NCBI RefSeq assembly: GCF_905220415.1
Contig: NC_059539.1
Location: forward strand, 558,001 to 622,000
Direction of reading: 5' to 3'
DNA from: Colias croceus
Lineage: Eukaryota; Arthropoda; Insecta; Lepidoptera; Pieridae
DNA length: 64,000 nt
Made by a program: the position numbers and the translations under genes. The notes beneath the pieces were generated by a model. That model worked only from the letters and a program-made list of their open reading frames with translations. It was not told the DNA's origin and ran no database searches. Each line of letters starts with the position of its first letter. Within the stretch, counting starts at the first letter, position 1. This document shows, in pieces, positions 54,740 through 64,000 of the stretch.

Positions 54740-56450
54740 TTATTAAATTTGCTACCAACACTTTCTTACTTTTTAAAGAACGTGTTTACCTACGTCGTGA
54801 TAAAAACAAGACAAAATAATATCTGAACTGACATTGATTAGACGTATAATTTGTTACATTTCTCTCTTTTAAAAGTTAATCTATAAGTCGACCGTTAATT
54901 CGAACTGCTAGTTATTAAAAACACCGCTAGGGGCGCTAGTGGAGCTATATTGAGTCATTATGATTTTAATTGCATGTCAGCGTCGGAGGAGGGCGGTCGG
55001 AGGCAGGACCCCCGGCAGCGCTCCGTTACTCCTTGATTGATACATATAATTACATTTTGTTGTTGAAATTCACGAAATTACGTGTAATTTTTAATGGGTC
55101 GTTTTTGTAGAACATGAGATTTTAAATTTGGGCGGGTTTTTTTTATTATTGACATAGTTTTGGGTACAATAAAACACTTTTTAAAAATGTACACAGTTCT
55201 AGTATATTATTATAACTAAATAGGTACCTATGTAATATTTGCCTTATTTCGATAACAATTCATTAGAATGTCCTTTAATTCAGACAAAGTCGCGGGCATC
55301 GTACTAGTCAATAACAACCATAATATTCCTTTTATTACTGCATACAAAACCACATTTCATTAACTTTAATCACTATTCCCCTACACAAGTCCAATAAAAT
55401 CCTTTGGTATAAGAAAAATAAAAAAAGACAAAAACAACAGATGGTCCTTTATGAGTTATCGCCCACCTGCTTCCGACTTACATACAACCAGATTTGTTCT
55501 ACACTCTTTAAATCGCTTTTTAACCGACTTCAAAAAATGAGGTTTCAATTACACACGTTTGTTAACAAGAACTGCATACAAATATGCATTTATGGTGATA
55601 ATCTACATAAGTTACTAAAATGTTGTATAAAAACAAAATAAATTTTATGTTAGTTTATCCCAGCTTTTCCATGCATTTCTCTATTTTAATGTTTAGTTTA
55701 ATTTTCCAAAACGTTTCTTCCTAGCTTTATAGTTAATAAGTTATCCATTATCTAGGTACAAACATAGCGCCTTATATGTTTCAGTTTACATTAGTTTTGT
55801 CATATTATACCAACTCTCCATAATATTACTACTACTCTATCTCTTCAATTTACTTACTTACGAGCTGAGTTTTTCATCTAGGAAATGCAATATGTAAACA
55901 ATATATTTATTTAATTCAAATTCAATATACATTCCAGGCACTTAAATCTATATTCAGCTACTTCAATGCCTAGGTGAACCAATAATGGAAGTAATAAATA
56001 CAATTAGCTTTCCTGCGAGCAATCCGCAGTGTTGTGGATCATAAAGCTTCAGATTTATACGTCCTTATTGCACGTATAAAGGTGCATCTTCACTTAGGGA
56101 TATCTGCTCCAATTCAAATAACTGTACAGTATGGTGTTATATTGCCTGTGATGTACTTTAGGTGATAGAATCGTAGATGTTAAAGGAGACTGTGCAAATG
56201 GTGTTTTATATTATAAAGTTTGGGTATTGTTAGATCGAAAATTACTTGCGTACTTTGATAAAGAAACATTTATTAAGATCTTACCTACATTATTCTCTAA
56301 ATTGCGAAAAAGATTTTGAAAAAATATAGGTAATATTTATATTATGAAATAAACTGAATATTTTACACAACACTAGATCAATAATTTTTTGTTTTATTGA
56401 TATTGATTCGTATTTATTGTGCCCGTTTTTAAATTAATTTCCTACACCAG

Positions 56451-56619
56451 GCCGCGCGCTCCTCGACCGGCTCAGCAGCACCACGCTGAGCGAGACAGCA
56501 GTGGCCAGCGAGGGCCTGCTGCCCGCGCCGGTAGATGTCGCCCCCTACTGCAGTGTGGTGGCCAACGGGACCTGCGGGGAGCGGGGCGAGGAGGAGTTCT
56601 GTAGGGAGACGCCGGGCAA
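56451..56619 (+). CDS. Laminin alpha subunit, exon 2 (start of laminin N-terminal domain)
   Basis: The acceptor tttcctacaccag at 56450 completes the phase-1 codon from exon 1, and the donor gggcaa|gtgagt at 56619/56620 leaves phase 2. The translation reads GRALLDRLSSTTLSET..., then EGLLPAPVDVAPYCSVVANG and TCGERGEEEFCRETPG. The order G-L-(F/L)-P ... N-x-T-C-G-E-(K/R)-G ... (M/F)-(F/Y)-C is that of the laminin alpha N-terminal (LN) domain, close to alpha-1/alpha-2 (in flies, wing blister) rather than the alpha-3/5 (LanA) form. Residues 65-67 (NGT) are a likely N-glycosylation site. An extra cysteine at residue 60 is unusual. The LN domain mediates laminin network polymerisation. Confidence 0.88.
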
Positions 56620-57103
56620 GTGAGTAGCGCCATCTAGTTGTAGAAAGATGTACTATGTATGTAAATAGTGTTTTTGATTTGCAAAAATTTTCTATGCAAC
56701 TATGTAATTGTGAAAATTATAATATTATCTTCTATGAAAGCTTCGAAAGCTTCGAAACTAAACTTGAATATTCACAATTTGTAAAAAGATTAATGCAACT
56801 AGGTATTTGTAAAAAGGTTTATCTACTATGAAAACTAGGAACGGTAAATTCAATTATTAGAAAGCTTCGAAACTAAACATATTTTTGCGGAAAGTGCGTA
56901 TTTTGGAGAAAAGAGAGCCACCATTTTAAGCACAAAAATTCTTATATAACGCTTTTTGTACACTAAAATTATAGACTTTCTTAAACTCGTATTTACAGAA
57001 AAGTATATATTATGTTGTGTTTTTATTTAAAAATAAAGGTATAACTGCATAATAAAATACGTATAAAGTGTCATTAATTTATTCTATCACCAAATATATC
57101 TAG
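56620..57103 (+). other. Laminin intron 2
   Basis: A 484-bp AT-rich intron with donor gtgagt and acceptor aaatatatctag. It includes small direct repeats of gaaagcttcgaaac. Nothing else seen. Confidence 0.85.
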
Positions 57104-57269
57104 ACGCGGCATAGCATGCGACGTGTGCGAGGGCCCTGAAGGATCTGCCTCTCGTCAGCACCCAGCGAGCCTGGCGATCGATGGAGACCCTGCGACCTGG
57201 TGGCAGACTCCCACCCTGGCTGCTGGCGAGGAGTACCGGCATGTGGAGTTTGTAGCTACACTGCCTGAT
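57104..57269 (+). CDS. Laminin alpha subunit, exon 3 (laminin N-terminal domain, continued)
   Basis: Completes the phase-2 codon (Lys) and runs RGIACDVCEGPEGSASRQHP then ASLAIDGDPATWWQTPTLAA, GEEYRHVEFVATLPD, closing with a phase-0 donor gat|gtaagt. C-x-x-C, the R-x-H-P, A-I-D-G and W-W-Q-(S/T)-P motifs are diagnostic for laminin LN domains. The three exons together give 138 residues. The rest of the LN domain, the LE repeats, coiled coil and LG domains lie beyond the right edge. Confidence 0.93.
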
Positions 57270-57934
57270 GTAAGTACAAATGTCAGTCGAATTTAAAGAT
57301 TATTATAGGCAGTTAAGCTTCGTCTTCACCTGCTATTACTTGCAATAGAAAAAACAATGTGATTTATCGTTGAGATAATTTTTTAGAAAATTTGAAATTT
57401 ATTTCCATCATGACCTATTGCTCAGACGCTAGATAGAGTTAGTCGTATATTCTTTACATTCTACATGAACTAGTTTTTATTAATCCTTTTGCTTGGTTAC
57501 TTCCATCTTATTGGTTTATTTCAAATGCTCATAAAGCGGGGTGGGATTTCAATTTTCACATCTAAAATCTGTAATCACATAATTAAATTAGCATACAACT
57601 CGTTGAAATTCAAAACAAATTAGTATTAAGTATTTTATGTGTTCGTTAATCAATATGTACGGACCAGACGCGCCCACGCACTGTCTGCGGGAAGCATGGA
57701 AATCAGTGGTGCTCAAACTATTAGGTAATATACACCAAATGACAAATATTTGTGCATCAATTTTTTGATATATAAATTACAGAATTCTATCTTGAACTTC
57801 CAGGTGATTCGCTCTTATAATCTCTGATTTAAATCTGATGATGAGTTATAATATTTTTTCGTTGATAGCGTCATCAGCTGTCAAGCAGAAGTTAATAGTT
57901 ATTAAAACAATTTATCAGTAGTATTAATTATTTA

Positions 57935-58154
57935 GGCTCCGTGCAGACAGAGAGCGTTCTGCGTTCCGCGTTCTGCGTTCTGCGTTCCGCGTTCTGCGTT
58001 CCGCGTTCTTTTTGATGCGAAGAATCTATAGCGCCGGCGCACACAGAACGCAGTCAGACCGCGGCGCTACGCTATAGATCCTTCGCATCACAAAGAACGC
58101 GGAACGCAGAACGCAGAACGCGGAACGCAGAACGCTCTCTGTCTGCACGGAGCC
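57935..58154. mobile_element. 220-bp foldback MITE with GCGTTCY repeats
   Basis: The two arms (ggctccgtgcagacagagag inward for about 95 bp) are nearly perfect complements, flanked by TTA on both sides (57932-57934, 58155-58157). Each arm carries alternating gcgttct/gcgttcc 7-mers, with two more in the left arm than in the right. A 3-bp TTA duplication suggests the PIF/Harbinger superfamily (inference). Confidence 0.85.
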
Positions 58155-58982
58155 TTAGTAATTGGTCTGTTGTGGTTATTAACAAATTATAAATTACCTA
58201 TGCTAGATAATACTTGGATAGTATATACTATTTATGAAATAGCGCCTGCTGCAACTAAATTAGTGTGAGTAAAATTGTTTACTTTGAGAATCTTTGTCGT
58301 AGACTGTAGAAGTTATTTCTTATGCGGCTTAACCTACTAAAACCTAGTCGTGACTTGTCACTATTATGATTTGTTAATCATTAACTTTATCCAGTTTTAT
58401 ACTGGGCTTTTACTTTTATAAAGGAATTCGATTAAATGCATATATTTTAGAGTGAGTATTAGAATGTCTTTGATTGATTGACATTTTAATTCTTTTTGTT
58501 TTATTGTACACGAAGATTTAAAAAAGGTTTTGGGTTAAACAAAGATAGTGATATTATTGGGAAAAGAAATATGACGTTAGATATTTGCAAGTTTACTTTG
58601 TGCCTATTGTACCTAATTGGTAAAAATAGTACCTATTGTATAAGAATACACTCTACTATGTTTATAGCAAAAAAAACGTACTTAGTATTTATTTTTATTT
58701 AAAAGAGATTTAATTCGATTTTTTATCGCCATCAGGACAAGAAATACTTTGAAGTGTTTGCAACATTTTATTTGGTACTTACTTATTGCAAAAGGCAAAA
58801 TAATGTAACTACTTTGCTTTATATGGCACCCTCTCATAACGTTTATAATTAACTTCTATAATACAATTACTTAGCTTTTTATAGCGCGAAGATATATTGA
58901 AGTGTTTATTATTTTTAAAGGAATTTATTACGTCGAAATATTCAACACAATTAATTACAAGTGATAATTGCGTTAAAAACAA

Positions 58983-59200
58983 CCGACTTCAAACTTGCAC
59001 TTGCAAAAATGCCCATAAAATAAAAACTACTGGGCCTATCCGAATAAAATTTTTATGGGACAATAATTGGTCCCATCCCGCATCGAACAAAAAAAGAAAC
59101 ACGTAAATCTGTTCAGAAACCTCGGAGTAATGGGTGTACATACGTAAAAAAAAAAAACATACCGGCCGAATTGATAACCTCCTCCTTTTTTTGAAGTCGG
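58983..59200. mobile_element. 218-bp MITE with CCGACTTC ends
   Basis: The termini ccgacttcaaa and tttgaagtcgg are exact complements, and the 10-bp sequence ttaaaaacaa flanks both sides (58973-58982, 59201-59210). The interior includes actactgggcctatccgaat. A related fragment, aaccgacttcaaaaaatgag, lies at about 55521. Superfamily not assigned. Confidence 0.75.
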
Positions 59201-59812
59201 TTAAAAACAAAACTCAAATTAATTATTATCTTTTATCTGTAAAAGGAATGAAAAAGAACCAGAGCTATTTAAAACCATCCATAACACAGTACTTAAAACG
59301 CAACAAATTATCGACGTTGCAAAATCCGAGATAAAATTGGAAAAATGTAAAGAGCAATTTCTCTTCCCTCAGGTATTCAAGTCTACAGCTTCTAATTAAC
59401 GAAATGCCGCCGTGAAAAATGGCGACCATTTGGCGTCTTATTGCAGTAATTATAGGCCTTAAATAGTTCTGATTGAGATAGTGCTTTTAATGAAGCTGGT
59501 TGTTTTTGTTCGAACAAATTTCTTGGAGTGTCAAAATGTGATGAATCACTTAAACGCTTGAATTGCATTTGAGGCCGGATAACACGTTTTTCATGGCATT
59601 TTTAGCTTAACAATAATATCTTTACAAACAAATAACGTTGTGTTACAAGCAAGAGAGCTTTGATTCCGTCTCGTATTTCGTTTTAATTAGCAAAGTACGC
59701 ATTTTGTAGAATTATTTGTCGCCTTTTATAAAAATCGTAGCAACATTGTTTAACGTTGTGTAAATTAGTTTTCGTGAGCACTGTAGAATGCACAGAAAAT
59801 TCGGAATAAAAT

Positions 59813-59975
59813 CATTGAGATATACATATGGAGACAACACCGCCTACATCACTTATGTTCCGCTCAACATACGCCATATGGCGTAACTGCACGCTCATTT
59901 TTTATTTGTTTGAGCAAAAAAATGGCGCACAGATTTTGTTCGTGGTGTCTCCTCCATAGTAATATTATCTCAATG
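59813..59975 (+). mobile_element. MITE with CATTGAGATA ends, short version
   Basis: Perfect 10-bp terminal inverted repeats cattgagata / tatctcaatg, flanked by an exact 8-bp duplication aataaaat (59805-59812, 59976-59983). Opposite orientation to the 303-bp copy at 17148-17450, with about 130 bp of the interior missing. Confidence 0.88.
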
Positions 59976-60129
59976 AATAAAATTAATTGATTTTGTATAG
60001 ACTAGACTAAAAGGATAAACTATAAATTAACATAATATATTCCACGTCATGACCTATCTCTATATCAGATTAAAGCCGAATCTCATCAGCATATTCTTAA
60101 AACTTCTCTGAAAGAACAATAATGATACA

Positions 60130-60321
60130 TCTATACTAATGTTATAAAGCTGAAGAGTTTGTTGTTTGTTTGTTTGAACACACTAATCTCGGGAACTTCT
60201 GGTCCGATTTGAAAAATTCTTTCGGTGTTAGATAGCTCATTTATCAAGGAAAGGCTATATATAATCACGCTACGACCAACAGGAGAGGAGCCACGGGGGT
60301 GAAACCGCGCGGAGCAGCTAG
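60130..60321 (+). mobile_element. Short non-autonomous Helitron
   Basis: TCTATACTAATGTTATAAAG at the start after an A, cggtgttagatagctc inside, gcgcggagcagctag at the end before a T. Confidence 0.87.
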
Positions 60322-63300
60322 TATAATATACAATCCTATTAACAAGGTAGCCATAACCCCAGAATCCCACCCTGGCTATCAAACCTCAACAAATCACTAC
60401 CACGGGAGGTCAAATATTTTGAATTTACCTATTGTCGTCTTAAACATTCAGTTATCAATACTTAAGTGGACGGACCTTTTCCTTTGTGTATGAGTGTATA
60501 AAAAATAATGAATGGTCGCTGGTTATCTAAGGATTTGTAGCAATCATTTATACAATGGTCTATTATGGCAGGACACGCGTTGGGGTCCATGTTATGATTA
60601 GAAACGATTTAGAGAGTCTTTTGGGCCACTTATTGAAAAAAAAATCGGAAATATAAGTTATATGCAATAAAGGGAAGCCCAAAGGTGTATTTATCTAAGT
60701 ACGTGTCTACCTACCAACATAATATGAAATGTCGAATTACTCCATAACTAACTCTACAGAAATTAGTTTTACGTAAAGCTCTAGAATATTTCAGAAGAAG
60801 ACAATATCGAAACACAGTTTTAAAATATTTTTACGCTAGTTAACTATTTAATAAATAATTAAATGTTCCTGATCCTACATTATCTGATTTTTTTACACAA
60901 TCTTAAGCTCTAATTTTTCAACTCTATCAATTTTAAAATATTGATAAATACCTATTACCTACCTTTCATAACAAATAAAATTTTCATAAGATAAAACATA
61001 ATATTTTGGGATTATCTCAAAAAATCTCGACGTGTGTGCACACATGCGCCGGCGCAACCGATATATTACACAGATAAGATCCATAGCGCACGCTCTATCT
61101 TAATAGACTGGCGATAACGGATTTGATCTAGTTGTATTTTAACCCTATTAAAAAGTAAGTTACTTGACGGCGTAAACAAGTAAAAACTTTAGTTTACGAC
61201 GATCGCGATGTGTATTTGTATTTGTAGGATCCATATCTACTAATATTACTAGTAGTAGTCTGTGTCTAATGCTTTCACGACTAAACTTTAGAATCGAACA
61301 AGGTTACAACATTATATATTCTGTATGTGGTAGTAAACAATAGTAAGCTAATAACTTACAGGTGACGATAGTTTTTAACCATTATTGAAACCGCTGGGCA
61401 AAGCTAATAAGAAGAGGTATTTCAAAACTTAACAATGTATTTTTATTTAATTTTGGCAAATATATTTTTTCACACATGTTCCTCTACAAATTATGCCCAC
61501 TAAACATAAATTTAGTTCGAGGCACAAATAAACAAACCTCGGTTTACCTAATTTACTTCGAGAATGTAAAAAAATACAGTGTGACATAGGATAAAAAATA
61601 TACTCTAGGTCTATGTAGAGTAGCAGCGCAAAACTTCACGCACTTCTTATCATGTTTTAAAAATAAGAAATAAGAGGTGTAGGTAATATACAATAGTGTT
61701 CGATGAACAATGGTCGGAGCAAATGGTGCATCAAGTTGCGATATGATCGCTTATTAGCTATGTCCATGATGCAGGAACGATACGGATAAATGGGAATTTT
61801 TTTACTTCACCAGAAAAAGGGTTGTTCACACTGTACTGTCTTTTTATTTTAGCTAAAGTCTGAAACAATTGGACTGATTTAAAATTGCAGCAGAAAGGTG
61901 ATGGAGCAAAAATAAAGGTAAGCATGTCTTTTTTTTCAAATAATGAGAGAGCGGAAGTAGTTGTGAACATTATCTACTTAGTTTATGATTTTAAAATAGC
62001 ATTTTATTAAAATTTCAACATTGCTCCAACACTTTTCACTTATTTTTTATTATATTGCTTCACACGTTGCAAAACCTATCATACCCTTGCAATTAGCTGA
62101 AAAGGGCAGCTTTTACGAGCGCCTTAATCTTTTTGTTTAAAACACCAAAAAGCAAATTAAGATCGGTATCTCGTTGAAAAATGCCGGCTTACAAAACCCG
62201 AGGTTTTCATTAATCATTTTGATCTTTATTACTCTCGTAATAATGACGAAATGTTAAAATGTCAGGTGAGAAAGTTCTGTCCAGGTAATGTTTGTTTGAT
62301 TGTATGTCTAATGTTGCGTTCCAACATTGAAAGTGATTTGTTGAAGTTCTGAGTACTTTGGAGAGAAAATTAATTTTACAAATCTGTTTCCATTAGCCTT
62401 TTGGCCTCGCCAGACGGTATAACTTTTAAGTATTAAGTACAAACTTTGTTAAAAAGATATTCGTAATTATGCTTTTTAGGTTGTTTTGATGCGCTATATA
62501 ATTTTTTGATTTTAGATTCCAATGTGTTTCAATTGTGAGAGCGATATTCGATTGCTGATTCGATATATTCTGTTCGATTATTTTAAGTCTATCATCTCTA
62601 CGCTGTAAAATAAGGATTTATAATGTAACTCACGCTTAACTCAATATTTTGAGTAAAGTAAAGCTTATTAGCTGAACCACAGACTAATAATAATATACTA
62701 CGTATGCTGAACGGATTTCTATATAATATTAAAATTAAATATTGCTAAACCATTTCACGTGACGCCCGCGCCATCTGCAGACAAACTAAGTAAGCTTGTT
62801 TTAGAAAAGTAGCGCAATCTAGTACCAGATTGTGCCATTGAAACAAGACACGTCTTGATAATCATTCATCTTTTTTTTATTAAAATAATTATAATAAAGA
62901 CTCGGATTGAATAATTAATTCAGCACACAATAGCCTCCTGCGATAGGAATGATTTCTATAGGATTCCTCTGGGGCAGAATAACTACTAACTACTAAGTCA
63001 CTGGGTCATTAATGTCACTCCATAATGCATTTTTACCCTCAATTATTTACGCAATTTAAAATTTGGGTAAACATCACTTGATGGTCCGAATTGTGACAAG
63101 GCTGGCAAACAAAAATGAGCAAATGTTTGGTTAAATCAAAGTTTTAATTGCTTAGGTTTTATCACTGTTGTAAAAATGTCAGCTTAACAAGTGTAAGGAA
63201 AATGTTTGTTTTAGTGTTTTTGGTAGCGGAAACTACTGCACACTATTTTTTAACTATTGATAAAAAATTGTATCAAACAGTTGTTCTGTAACAAGAAACG

Positions 63301-63434
63301 TTTTATATAATTATTGAATTTAGTTCCGCATTACGATAATTAATAAATTTACTTAGCGTCACTTTTATTAAAATCATGTTTTATTATCTATAGATACGTA
63401 TTTTGCGAATCATTTTTGTGATTATAATAGTCTA

Positions 63435-63985
63435 AGATCCCACTGCAGAATTACTTCGATCATAGTTTTTTTGATGAAACAAAAATTTTATGTATATTTA
63501 TAATATGGAGAATATATTATATCGACTAGATTCCAGTCAAAATTTGGCCGCCAGCATTTTTAATTAATTTTCATCTTTATCAGCCAGCAACCCTTATTTG
63601 CGACTGGATTTAATAAGGCAACCATATATGATAATTAAAAGAAAAAAAAAACAGCTTTAATTTGATATATGATTCACAAATGTGCGTTATGAACGTGTAA
63701 CGTATAAATGGATTGAATTCATACCTGTTTGCACCAGGCTGCGAAGGGGTTGCGGCCAGATGAAAAACGGCAACCGTGGTTTTTTAGAATCTTTATGTAA
63801 TTTGCCGTGATGTAGACTATGAATTTTTTTTCCAAAAAATCGAAGTGAAAAAATTTAATTTAACATGCTTGCGGCCTGACTGGCAACCTAGTCGATATAT
63901 TATATTCTCCTTATTATAAATATTATACATAAAATTTTGGTTTCATCAAAAAAACTATGAACGAAGTAATTGTTCGGTGGGATCT
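63435..63985. mobile_element. 551-bp element with 115-bp imperfect terminal inverted repeats
   Basis: The left arm agatcccactgcagaattac through ttttttgatgaaac to tatatcgactag is matched in reverse at the right end up to gatct at 63985. The arms agree over roughly 115 bp with small indels. No coding capacity and no clear target duplication (flanks are TA-rich). A non-autonomous DNA transposon. Confidence 0.75.
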
Positions 63986-64000
63986 AGTACTAAAAGTTGT

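Larger units (their letters stand above)
22260..56450 (+). other. First intron of the laminin alpha gene (34 kb)
   Basis: Runs from donor gtttgt to acceptor cctacaccag. It is mostly AT-rich unique sequence with a heavy transposon load (separate entries): at least ten short Helitrons, a hAT-type element, an autonomous Helitron and an RTE LINE. Long gene-free parts (about 25.9-28.3, 30.2-31.9, 35.1-40.9 and 54.8-56.4 kb) show only AT-rich sequence, scattered GC-richer islands and no convincing exon. An AbdB/Caudal-like ccataaa lies in the island at about 37830. Confidence 0.7.
57270..64000 (+). other. Laminin intron 3 (to the end of the window)
   Basis: At least 6.7 kb, AT-rich. It contains several small DNA transposons (57935, 58983, 59813, 60130, 63435). 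No further laminin exon was found: the next LN segment (a V-A-Y-(V/I)-x-I-K type strand) was not seen. A GC-richer patch lies at about 61025-61135. Confidence 0.7.

Noticed and set aside
59373..59400. Strong-looking acceptor (ctcttccctcag) followed by V-F-K, as a candidate fourth laminin exon
   Set aside because: The phase fits, but the frame stops after eight codons and does not match the expected LN sequence.

Overview
This is a eukaryotic, almost certainly lepidopteran, genomic window. Evidence: an AT-rich background with GC-rich exons joined by phase-consistent GT-AG introns, and about twenty copies of short Helitrons of the Lep1 type (start TC, end CTAG, inserted between A and T, a GC-rich 3-prime motif such as gggcgaagccg) that are typical of moth and butterfly genomes. 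There are no bacterial features. Species cannot be assigned from sequence alone.

Region 1 (1-17.97 kb) holds the 3-prime six coding exons of a plus-strand gene: one CUB domain split over two exons (865-1088, 8228-8372), one LDL-receptor class A module (13556-13678), a transmembrane exon (14279-14416), and two cytoplasmic-tail exons (15827-15938, 17485-17588) ending in ...DEWFV. The layout resembles the MIG-13/Loaf/Neto group of neuronal CUB-LDLa membrane proteins. The 5-prime exons lie left of the window. The introns are full of Helitrons and MITEs, several lying within tens of bases of splice sites. A 3-prime UTR with a duplicated poly(A)-signal block follows.

Region 2 (about 18-22.2 kb) is intergenic, with two hairpin repeats and the presumed promoter of the next gene.

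Region 3 (22.18-64 kb) is the start of a plus-strand laminin alpha gene, more like the alpha-1/2 (wing blister) type than LanA: a signal-peptide exon (22181-22259), a 34-kb first intron, and two exons of the laminin N-terminal domain (56451-56619, 57104-57269). The reading phases join perfectly and the gene runs off the right edge.

The laminin intron is a transposon nest. It carries an apparently intact autonomous Helitron whose 1716-aa RepHel protein has an N-terminal array of about thirteen 23-residue STPR-like repeats. It also carries a full-length RTE-type LINE with a 14-bp target duplication and a 1000-codon EN-RT frame, and a 633-bp hAT-type non-autonomous element packed with TCTTGG repeats. 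Two further MITEs (TTA-flanked with 7-mer repeats, and CCGACTTC-TIR) lie past exon 3. Short GC-rich islands in the introns may be regulatory. No tRNA, rRNA or CRISPR was seen.
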